DNA from: Nocardia amamiensis
Lineage (GTDB): Bacteria; Actinomycetota; Actinomycetes; Mycobacteriales; Mycobacteriaceae
Length of the DNA: 64,000 nucleotides
Direction of reading: 5' to 3'
Assembly: GCF_015477605.1 (NCBI RefSeq)
Contig: NZ_JADLQX010000024.1
Coordinates: 47,173 to 111,172 of the forward strand
The notes beneath the pieces were generated by a model. The model was not told the DNA's origin, did not search any database, and saw only the letters and a list, made by a program, of their open reading frames with translations. This document shows, in pieces, positions 49,419-56,267 of this stretch (position 1 is its first letter; each line of letters begins with the position of its first letter). A program made the translations under genes and the position numbers.

Positions 49419-50465
49419 TCATCGTTCGCGGCCCGGGGCGGAGGGGCCGTGTTCATTCTGATTCAGCAGCGTCAGGTAGAGCCGGATGGCGACTGCTTCG
49501 GCGTCTTCGGTCATGGGATCGGTATACGTACGTGCTCCAGGGAGATTCGCCGCGTGCGAACGTGCGGCCGCGGCGAGTGCGGTGAACAGCCCGGAGGAGC
49601 GTTGGATCGGGGCTTTCGCCCGCCAGGCGAGGTCTGCTGCGCCGCTGGGCAACTCTTCGGCACAGGCCATGCGTAAGGCGAGTTTGTCGATTCGCCGGCC
49701 ATTGTGTTCGCCGAACAATGCCGGCGGCGCGAGAGTTTCGGCCAGCCGCCACCAGCGCACCGTTTGAAAGACGTGAACGAGTTTGTCTGCGTAAGTATTC
49801 AACAGTGCCGGATGGAAATGCGGCACCAGCCGCCGGTAGCGAAAGTTCGCCGCCGACTCGGCACGGATCAGGCGGTCGAGTTCCGCGCGGGCCGCGGGGG
49901 AGTGGAGCGGGTGGCGCAGCGAGCGGCCACCGCCGAAGATCGCGTCGGCGCCGGAGCCGGTGAGGATGGCGCCGACGCGCTCGAGCCGGTCGAGGCTGCG
50001 TCGCGCGGCGAGCAGCGGGATGCCCGCCGCCACCTCCCACAGCTCTGACGTGCCGAGCCTGCGCATGGCGTCGCGGGCGAGGTCGATCACTTCGGCCCCG
50101 GTCAGCCGGATGACGTCATGGGGGAGGCCGAGCGCCGCCGCGGCCGCCACCGCGCCCGTGGCGTCGGTGTCACCCGTCGTGACGATCGTGATCGCATGTG
50201 GCCGGACGCCGAGGCGCACCGCGACCGCGGCGAGATAGATCGAGTCGACCCCGCCGCTGAGCAAGACCGCCGGGACGCCGTCGAAGCGTTCGACCACCGC
50301 GCGCACGCGCGATCGGGTCTCCTCCGCGATGAGTGCGGCCGCGGCTCGGGGGTCGGTGATGGTCCGTACCGCGGGATCGGGTGTCGCGACGGTGTCTCCG
50401 AGTAGATCGGTGACGAACTGGATCGGCTCGGAAGTCTGTGCTTCCGTGTTTGTCTCGTTGTTCAC
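49419..50465 (-). CDS. Asparagine synthase-like ATP-pyrophosphatase, stand-alone domain
   Basis: A 348-residue protein with the ATP-pyrophosphatase motif Ser70-Gly-Gly-Val-Asp-Ser75 and family features such as GSGADAIFGGG and LRMACAEELPSGAADLAWRA. The N-terminal glutaminase domain of AsnB is absent, so it would use free ammonia, another amine donor, or form a non-asparagine amide such as a beta-lactam or a peptide cyclisation. No precursor peptide or protease gene is adjacent. It lies 25 bases downstream of a MerR gene in the same direction, suggesting joint transcription. It runs convergent with the tRNAs. Confidence 0.8.
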   Translation of the reverse strand: MNNETNTEAQTSEPIQFVTDLLGDTVATPDPAVRTITDPRAAAALIAEETRSRVRAVVERFDGVPAVLLSGGVDSIYLAAVAVRLGVRPHAITIVTTGDTDATGAVAAAAALGLPHDVIRLTGAEVIDLARDAMRRLGTSELWEVAAGIPLLAARRSLDRLERVGAILTGSGADAIFGGGRSLRHPLHSPAARAELDRLIRAESAANFRYRRLVPHFHPALLNTYADKLVHVFQTVRWWRLAETLAPPALFGEHNGRRIDKLALRMACAEELPSGAADLAWRAKAPIQRSSGLFTALAAAARSHAANLPGARTYTDPMTEDAEAVAIRLYLTLLNQNEHGPSAPGRER

Positions 50466-50490
50466 CGCACGGGCGCGAACCGCTGCGCCG

Positions 50491-51222
50491 TCACCGATCG
50501 GACGGTGCCTGCGTGCCCGAGGTCATCGAGGGCGGTGGCAGTTCGGAGTGCCTGGCGAAGGCCTGATCGATCAGTTCGGAGGTGGCGCGAGTGACGATCA
50601 GCCGAGCGATCGCCAGGTCGGTCTCGAGCTTGGTGCGATCCCGCGGCGTCCGCGCGGATTCCTCGTACGTCTGCCCCGCCAAGCGGTAGAACAGCTCGGT
50701 GGCGAAGCGGTCGGCGATGCGATCGCAGTCGGCGCGCAGACGTTCGACCAACTGGAACGTGTCCCGCATCGGCAGTCCGGTGTCGGTGAGCCGGGTGGCC
50801 AGATCGCAGCAACGCGGGTTCGTGACCCGGTACGCCTCGAGCGGATCGTCGCTGGCGGCCAGCGCTTGCTTCGCATACTCCGGCAACTCGGCGTACTCGT
50901 CGTTGGGTTCGGTGATGGCTTCCGGGTCCGGTTCGGCGGTGGCGGCCGCGGCCGCGTCCTTCACGCCGAGGACGTCCGCGAGTCCGTCGCCACGGTCCCA
51001 GGCCTCGAGCAGCTCCCTGATCCCGTTCAGCTTCATGCCCCGCCCGAGCAGGCGGCTGATGGTCTGCAGCCGGTCGAGGTGGTCCGACCCGTAGTACCCG
51101 ATCCGCCCACGCACCTCCGGCGAGGGCAGAAGACCTCGCTCGTGGTACACGCGGACGCTGCGCACGGTGGTGTCGGCTGCCCGTGCCAGTTCGTCGATCG
51201 TGAATTCAGAGTCTGCAGCCAT
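50491..51222 (-). CDS. MerR family transcriptional regulator
   Basis: A 243-residue regulator. The N-terminal MerR winged helix (FTIDELARAADTTVRSVRVY, His-Glu-Arg-Gly-Leu-Leu) is followed by a dimer helix with LLGRGMKLNGIRELLEAWDR. The large C-terminal effector domain of about 150 helical residues has no metal-binding Cys set, so a small organic ligand or none is likely. It is divergent from a WhiB-like gene, and the 268-base gap holds several CCGTT-type inverted repeats that are good operator candidates. The asparagine-synthase-like gene follows it. Confidence 0.87.
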   Translation of the reverse strand: MAADSEFTIDELARAADTTVRSVRVYHERGLLPSPEVRGRIGYYGSDHLDRLQTISRLLGRGMKLNGIRELLEAWDRGDGLADVLGVKDAAAAATAEPDPEAITEPNDEYAELPEYAKQALAASDDPLEAYRVTNPRCCDLATRLTDTGLPMRDTFQLVERLRADCDRIADRFATELFYRLAGQTYEESARTPRDRTKLETDLAIARLIVTRATSELIDQAFARHSELPPPSMTSGTQAPSDR

Positions 51223-51262
51223 GTTTAAAAGGAAACCATAGTTGGGCCCCCGTGGAAAATGG

Positions 51263-51336
51263 GCCGTTTCATAACGTGCCGTTAAAAACGGTAGCTGGGT
51301 GTTGCTCGAAGGTCAACGAGCCGTTACATAGCGGTA
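51263..51336. promoter_or_regulatory. Cluster of CCGTT inverted repeats between merR and whiB-like genes
   Basis: Three related elements: GCCGTTTCATAACG (51263-51276), GCCGTTAAAAACGGTA (51278-51293) and GCCGTTACATAGCGGTA (51320-51336). Within them TAACG-TGC-CGTTA (51272-51284) and CCGTT-AAA-AACGG (51279-51291) are perfect dyads that overlap. They lie in front of both divergent genes and are probably binding sites for the MerR or WhiB protein. Confidence 0.55.
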
Positions 51337-51490
51337 CAAGATCTTGTGTGCTGGGCAACAGTGGGCTACCGTGGCGTAGACCAGCTTATCGCGGCTGGGT
51401 TCCGGGGACTGTTGAGCAGCCCTGATGACCGTCCGATCCATGGGCCAAACACCTGCCACAGGTGTGCCCTCGGCATCTCCGGAGATGGCT

Positions 51491-51943
51491 ATGAGCATTA
51501 CGCGAACCCTTCCGATGGACACGGGAGCCCTTGCGCCAGCAAAGATCTCGTCGATTCCGGCAAAGTCGAACCAGCGGCCCCCGTGCGCCGACGTCCCGGA
51601 CAACTGGGACATGGACACCGGGAATCCGGATGCCTGGCGGTCAGCCGTGCGAACCTGCCAGAGCTGCCCCCTCTTCGTGCAATGCCGCCAGTTGGCGCAG
51701 ACGCTCACAGCCCGCGGTGACGGTCCCCGCGCGATGATCTGGGCGGGCGTCGCCTACGACAACTCCGGCAGCGTCATCGAGAACCTCGACCGGCACCGCG
51801 CCGCGCCGATCGACCACAAGCGCCCCATGCGCATCATCCGCAATGGGCCGCGCCCGCTCCGTACTGTGTCCACCTTGCCCGCGCCCCGCAGGCACATCGT
51901 GCTCGGGCAACCCCTCAAACCGACTGGCACCGACGGCCTGTGA
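51491..51943 (+). CDS. WhiB family iron-sulfur transcriptional regulator
   Basis: A 150-residue WhiB-like protein. Four cysteines, Cys32, Cys56, Cys59 and Cys65 (spacing 23-2-5), form the 4Fe-4S site, with RTCQSCPLFVQC as the core. The turn after it reads MIWAGVAYD where most Wbl proteins have Gly-Ile/Val-Trp-Gly-Gly, so the sigma-contact region is altered. The C-terminus is basic and Pro-rich, suited to DNA contact. Start: ATG 51491 with GGAG at 51481-51484; an ATG at 51485 is also in frame. It is divergent from merR and upstream of the ROK and conjugation genes. Confidence 0.85.
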   Translation: MSITRTLPMDTGALAPAKISSIPAKSNQRPPCADVPDNWDMDTGNPDAWRSAVRTCQSCPLFVQCRQLAQTLTARGDGPRAMIWAGVAYDNSGSVIENLDRHRAAPIDHKRPMRIIRNGPRPLRTVSTLPAPRRHIVLGQPLKPTGTDGL

Positions 51944-51992
51944 CTATGCTGCGTGGACCTTTTGGCGTCGAGTCCTTGGTGGTGCGTAAGTC

Positions 51993-52886
51993 ATGACAGT
52001 GCTGGCGTTGGAGATCGGTTCATCGAGGTTCGCGGCGAGCCGAATCGCTGACGACGTCGGCACCGACGACGTGGTGCAGATTCCGGTCCCGGCCTCCGGC
52101 GCGTGGGAGCGGTGCCAGGAGATGTTGCTCGAGGCCGCGGGCGGTGCCGAGGTCACCGCCCTCGGCATCGCCTCGGCCGGGCCGATCGACATGGCTGCAG
52201 GGGTGGTCGCGCCCGTGGAAGTTCCCGAATGGCGGACGGGGTTCGCCATCGTGGACGCCGCTCGGAAGTTGTTTCCCTCGGCATCGGTGCATCTCGCTCT
52301 GGACGGTGTGTGCCTGGCTCTGGCCGAGCGGAACTTCGGCGCCATGACCGAAGTGGTGGACGCGATGGCCATCATCGCATCTCATCGCATCAGTGGCGGG
52401 ATCATCGTGGGCGGATTCACGGTCGTGGGGCGGACCGGTAATGCTGGACATGTGGGTCATGTCTTGGTCCCCGGCTTCGATGATCGCTGCATATGCGGCG
52501 GACGAGGCTGTATGGAAGCCGTCGCCAGCGGCGCATCGGCGGTGCGCTGGGCTCAGGAGCAAGGGTGGGCGGGTAACTCGGTGGCGGAGTTGGTGGAAGC
52601 CGCCCGTGTGGGCGAAGGCATTCCCGCCGCCGCGCTGGGCAGGGCTGGTACCGCGCTCGGCAGGGCGATCGCGTCGGTGGCCGCACTGCTCGACATGGAT
52701 CTCGTCGTACTCGGCGGCCCGCTCGTCGAAGCGGGTCCGGTGCTGTGGAAGCCCCTGAACGAGGCGGTCGCCACCCATGCCAGGCTGAGCTTCCTACCGG
52801 GATTGCGCGTCGTTCCTTCGCAGCTCGGCGATGTCGCGTTGCTTGCAGGTGCAGGTCTGCTTGCGCTCAGCGCGCAGAGCGCTTGA
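51993..52886 (+). CDS. ROK family protein (sugar kinase/regulator type without HTH)
   Basis: A 297-residue ROK protein with an actin-like fold. The zinc site is His156 with Cys166, Cys168 and Cys173 (CICGGRGC then Met-Glu-Ala), preceded by GNAGHVGH. The first ATP-binding loop reads LEIGSSRF in place of Asp-Ile-Gly-Gly-Thr, and the usual catalytic Asn-Asp is Leu-Asp104, so kinase activity is plausible but not certain. There is no N-terminal HTH. It starts 49 bases after the whiB-like gene. A glucokinase or ManNAc-kinase type role is the default. Confidence 0.82.
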   Translation: MTVLALEIGSSRFAASRIADDVGTDDVVQIPVPASGAWERCQEMLLEAAGGAEVTALGIASAGPIDMAAGVVAPVEVPEWRTGFAIVDAARKLFPSASVHLALDGVCLALAERNFGAMTEVVDAMAIIASHRISGGIIVGGFTVVGRTGNAGHVGHVLVPGFDDRCICGGRGCMEAVASGASAVRWAQEQGWAGNSVAELVEAARVGEGIPAAALGRAGTALGRAIASVAALLDMDLVVLGGPLVEAGPVLWKPLNEAVATHARLSFLPGLRVVPSQLGDVALLAGAGLLALSAQSA

Positions 52887-53100
52887 TCGCATCCTCACAG
52901 TCGCGTAATGCACTGTGTGAGAAAGGGTTTCCGGACACGTCGGATGATTTGCCGAGCGGAAGCCCGCGTGTCGCCCATGCTGGTGTGTGGTCGGTTTGCG
53001 CGCGGTGTGCCGCCGGACCACGTGCCGTCTGTGGGCCTGGTCGACTGAACGAAACCTGAACAAAATGAACACGCTGCGGCGTGTCCGATGAACATGATGG

Positions 53101-53125
53101 AGACTTGATAGGAACAAAGACTTGA
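53101..53125 (+). promoter_or_regulatory. Direct repeat upstream of promoter
   Basis: AGACTTGA occurs at 53101-53108 and again at 53118-53125, a 17-base spacing. It ends 10 bases before the -35 hexamer, the right place for an activator. Confidence 0.45.
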
Positions 53126-53135
53126 GCCTTACGAG

Positions 53136-53173
53136 TTGATTGCGCCGCTGAATAACGGTACATTGCCTAATGT
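53136..53173 (+). promoter_or_regulatory. Promoter of the conjugation-like operon with overlapping dyad
   Basis: TTGATT (53136-53141), a spacer of exactly 17 bases, and TACATT (53159-53164) make the best sigma-A-type promoter in this part of the window. The dyad ACATT-GCCT-AATGT (53160-53173) overlaps the -10 and the expected start at about 53171, so a repressor could switch it off. Confidence 0.6.
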
Positions 53174-53249
53174 CACATGATGTCTCATCCGGATTGAGGC
53201 GGATCCGGAGGAACGGCTGGTACGGGCAAGTGCGAAGCGAAGTGGCGCA

Positions 53250-54386
53250 GTGATTCCATGGGTGACGATCGAGACGTTGGCGCCGGACGGCATGTCCGTC
53301 GCGTCGGTGGGGGATGCGCCGCGTGAGTTCGCGAACTGGCAGCGGGTGTTGCAGCGGACGCTGTCCAAAACGCCCGCCCTCTACGACAAGCTCACGACCG
53401 CGGGACTGACCGAGGCCATTCATACGGCGCATGACCAGGCACAGGACGTCGACCTGGTCATCCAGACGCGCACCGGCCCGCACCAATTGCTCATCCGGCC
53501 GGTCTTCGGTCCGGCGGCTGACGTGCATGCGGTGCGCCTGTGGCTCGGCCCGGCCGCCGAGCGGGTGCCGGTGCTGCGCCCCGCGGTGGGCGCCATCTGG
53601 GACCTGAGCAGTCAGACCATCCAGCAGCCCAGCGGTATCACGCGGTTGTCCGGTAGCACGGCCGAGCAGTACGTGCCCAGGATGTCCATCGCGGAACTGT
53701 TCCACCGCGTGTCGAGCTTCGATCGGCACGCGGAGGTCCTCGATCTCCTCTATGACCCCAAACCTGGGGACCGGATGCAGTTCGACACCACCGTGGTGCA
53801 CGGGTTCGGCCGTCCGGCGCAGTGGCGGCTCACCATTCGTGCCCGCGACGACGAACGCACTCGCGGCGCCTGGTTGCTGATCGAGGACGTCACCTCGGAA
53901 AACGCGCCGTCGGCGTGGCCGACCCTGGAGCGGATCGGGTTGCGCGAGGCGCATCGTCGCGCGGGTACGCATCTGGCCGTGATCCAGCTCGAGCGCACCA
54001 GTATTTCGCACTGGCTCACCGATCCCGCGCCGTGGGTGCGCTGGGACTATCTCTTCCGGCCCGTCGACGTGTTCCACCCCGATGACCGGCCTCGCCTGGT
54101 CGAACTGGGTGAACGGCTGCGGTCGGGCGACAGTGCGGGCGTAACCCTTCGGGTACTCAACTACGGCGGCGGATACACGCCGACATCTCTGCTGCTCTAT
54201 CCATACCCCGGGTACTCGAGCAGGCAGCTCGCGATCGCGCAACTGGTCCGGGCCGCCGATGACGTTCCGCTGCTGGAAACCCAGCGCCAAGTCGTGGAGC
54301 CGCGGCAGCGCAGCGCGCCGATCGGCTATGACGAACAATTGCGGCATTGGCTGGCGGGCAGGATGAAAAGCAGCCCGGCCTGCTGA
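53250..54386 (+). CDS. PAS-type protein, Rv3651-like (DUF5593/DUF5628)
   Basis: A 378-residue soluble protein. WVTIETLAPDGMSVASVGDA followed by FANWQRVLQRTL matches the N-terminus of the Rv3651 family, and residues about 110-230 and 240-345 look like PAS/GAF-type sensor folds (QFDTTVVHGFGRPAQWRLTI, Asp-Tyr-Leu-Phe-Arg-Pro-Val-Asp-Val-Phe-His-Pro-Asp-Asp). There is no catalytic output domain. The GTG at 53250 lacks a ribosome site. GGAGG at 53207-53211 points to an in-frame CTG at 53217 that would add 11 residues. It is the first gene after the operon promoter and may sense a signal for the transfer genes. Confidence 0.75.
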   Translation: MIPWVTIETLAPDGMSVASVGDAPREFANWQRVLQRTLSKTPALYDKLTTAGLTEAIHTAHDQAQDVDLVIQTRTGPHQLLIRPVFGPAADVHAVRLWLGPAAERVPVLRPAVGAIWDLSSQTIQQPSGITRLSGSTAEQYVPRMSIAELFHRVSSFDRHAEVLDLLYDPKPGDRMQFDTTVVHGFGRPAQWRLTIRARDDERTRGAWLLIEDVTSENAPSAWPTLERIGLREAHRRAGTHLAVIQLERTSISHWLTDPAPWVRWDYLFRPVDVFHPDDRPRLVELGERLRSGDSAGVTLRVLNYGGGYTPTSLLLYPYPGYSSRQLAIAQLVRAADDVPLLETQRQVVEPRQRSAPIGYDEQLRHWLAGRMKSSPAC

Positions 54387-54464
54387 GCCTTTTGGTTCCC
54401 ACTGCTGGGAACTACCGGCCGGTTGGGATGGCCTGTGCTCTCTACCATTTCGGGAGTGAGGACA

Positions 54465-55460
54465 GTGGTTCGTGGGCCGGCAGATTCGGGTGAGGCTCTG
54501 CTTCGCCGGATGGCCGCCCGCCGCCGTCGCGACAATGTGGTGGTCGCGGTGCTCGCCGTACTCGCCGTACTCGGCGGTGGCCACGCGATTCTCAGCGTCT
54601 TCGATTCCGGCCCGCCTCCGCCGTCGGACGATTCGACCACGGCAATTGTCGGGCGTGCGCAATTGGCCGGTTCTTTCGCCGAGCAGTTCGTCGTCACCTA
54701 CCTCACCGCCGTTGCGGGGCAGCAGGATCGGATCGGCGAATTCGTCGGCTCGAATCAGCAGATCGCGCTGCCTTCGTCCGCACGGCAAGTCTCCGACCCG
54801 TCGGTCGTCTATGTCTCGCGCGCGGTATCGACAGGTGGGCTCGATGTCTGGTCGGTGACGGTATCGGTGCGAGTCGGAAAGAGCGGTGCGGCCACGGCTC
54901 CGGAGACGCGGCAGTTCTACCGGGTCGCGGTGTCGGTGTCGGACGGACGATTACGTGCGCTGTCGGTGCCCGCGGTGGTCCAACCACCCGCGAAGGGCGT
55001 CGATCTGAAACTGGCTTATGGTTCGCCCTGCGCAGCGGATACGCCGCTGGCGCAGGTGGCCGCGGGGTTCCTTGGCGCCCTGCTGGCAGGAACCGGTGAC
55101 GTGGCGCGCTACACCACACCGGATGCCGGCTTGGCCGCGCTGAAACCCGCCCCCTTCACCGCGGTCGAGCTCGTTTCGCTCAGCGCGGACGACGCGGGCT
55201 GCGGATCCTCCGCCGCGAAGGCCCAAGTGCTGGCCACCGTGAACCCCAAAGCCGATACCGGCGCCACCGCCACGCTGGCCTACCCGCTGACGATGATCCG
55301 CAATGCCGGCCAGTGGCAGGTGGCGTCCATCGATCCGATTCCCGCCCTGTCGAGTCCGCTGGCGGTGGTCGTCGGTCAGGATTCCCGCGGCGGCTCGCCG
55401 CCCACTTCGACCTCGTCACCCTCGACGTCGGTGCAGATTCCGCCGGCGACACAGAATTGA
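54465..55460 (+). CDS. VirB8/TcpC-like conjugation protein
   Basis: A protein of about 331 residues with a short basic cytoplasmic start (ALLRRMAARRRRDN), one membrane helix (VVVAVLAVLAVLGGGHAILS) and a large outer part of two similar NTF2-like folds, ending in a Pro/Ser/Thr tail. This is the layout of TcpC of pCW3 and ConB of ICEBs1, the VirB8-type scaffold of Gram-positive conjugation channels. Start choice: GTG 54465 with GGGAG upstream is preferred; the frame is open from a TTG at 54423. It precedes the ConC-like gene by 16 bases. Confidence 0.75.
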   Translation: MVRGPADSGEALLRRMAARRRRDNVVVAVLAVLAVLGGGHAILSVFDSGPPPPSDDSTTAIVGRAQLAGSFAEQFVVTYLTAVAGQQDRIGEFVGSNQQIALPSSARQVSDPSVVYVSRAVSTGGLDVWSVTVSVRVGKSGAATAPETRQFYRVAVSVSDGRLRALSVPAVVQPPAKGVDLKLAYGSPCAADTPLAQVAAGFLGALLAGTGDVARYTTPDAGLAALKPAPFTAVELVSLSADDAGCGSSAAKAQVLATVNPKADTGATATLAYPLTMIRNAGQWQVASIDPIPALSSPLAVVVGQDSRGGSPPTSTSSPSTSVQIPPATQN

Positions 55461-55476
55461 TCAGAGAGGCAGCCCG

Positions 55477-55737
55477 ATGGGTAATCTGAGCAACATCCTC
55501 TATGGCATCCTGATCTTTGTCCGATGGGGCGGGCTGATCATCATCGCCATTATCACCATCGGTGTGGTGATTTCCGAAGGAGCGAAATCCAGGCTGTCTC
55601 CGGCCAGGATCATCGTCGTCTTCTTCTCCGGGATCATGGCCGGGGTGGTGATCTGGATTCTGCCTACGACGATCAACTACGCGCGGACCGATGCGAACCT
55701 CATCGTTCCTGATCACCCGGTCGGCGGTTATCGGTGA
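55477..55737 (+). CDS. Small membrane protein, ConC-like
   Basis: An 86-residue protein with two membrane helices (ILYGILIFVRWGGLIIIAII and RIIVVFFSGIMAGVVIWILP). Size, topology and place between VirB8 and VirB3-like genes equal ConC of ICEBs1 or VirB2/TrbC-type small subunits. GAGAGG precedes the ATG. Its stop overlaps the next start. Assignment is by position and topology, not by sequence motif. Confidence 0.7.
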   Translation: MGNLSNILYGILIFVRWGGLIIIAIITIGVVISEGAKSRLSPARIIVVFFSGIMAGVVIWILPTTINYARTDANLIVPDHPVGGYR

Positions 55738-56267
55738 CCCAGGTAATCAAGGTGTTCACGCCGATCAAACGTGTTCCCACGATGATCGGCAAGGCGCAGA
55801 ACGGGCAGAAACTCCCGTTCGGTCCCTACACCCTGCCTCAGGTCGGCACCGGCGCGGTGTTGCTGCTGATCACGTCGGTGTCCGCGATGACTCTTCCGGT
55901 CAACCCGGCGGTCACCTTCATCGCCGGTCTCTCACTGACCATTGTCTCCGTCTTCGCGGTCGGACTCGTGCCGTACACCGGCGTGCGGATGACCTCGCGC
56001 GCCCTGTGGCTGGGCAGGCTCATCGTCTACCGCAAGCCGGTGTCCGCCTCGGGAATGCCGATCAACAATGACTCGGTGCGCCACACCATGTTCATCGAGG
56101 AGACCGTGGTGCTCTTGCTGCCCGACCGCCCGGGCGTGGCCGCGGCTGCCCAACCGAAGCCCGATCGCCGGCTGCTCGAGGCGGTCGCCGGGGGCGGCAG
56201 CGGCGCCGACCTGCAGCAGCGATTGAACGGCAACGGCAACGGCCCGGCTTCCGGAGGACGCGCCTGA
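55734..56267 (+). CDS. VirB3/ConD (TcpE)-like membrane protein
   Basis: A 177-residue protein with two long membrane helices (GTGAVLLLITSVSAMTLPVN and VTFIAGLSLTIVSVFAVGLV) after a basic start VIKVFTPIKRVPTMI, and a soluble tail ending in low-complexity Gly/Asn. ConD of ICEBs1 (about 174 residues) and TcpE have the same build and likewise directly precede the VirB4 ATPase. It would link the ATPase to the membrane channel. The GTG start overlaps the previous stop, and its own stop overlaps the VirB4 start. Confidence 0.72.
   Translation: MTQVIKVFTPIKRVPTMIGKAQNGQKLPFGPYTLPQVGTGAVLLLITSVSAMTLPVNPAVTFIAGLSLTIVSVFAVGLVPYTGVRMTSRALWLGRLIVYRKPVSASGMPINNDSVRHTMFIEETVVLLLPDRPGVAAAAQPKPDRRLLEAVAGGGSGADLQQRLNGNGNGPASGGRA

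Larger units (their letters stand above)
52887..53249. other. Intergenic regulatory region before the conjugation-like operon
   Basis: No gene is supported in these 363 bases. An imperfect hairpin CTCACAGT...ACTGTGTGAG lies soon after the ROK stop and may terminate it. The right half holds the promoter, direct repeat and dyad listed separately, and a 5' untranslated leader of roughly 50-80 bases. Confidence 0.5.
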
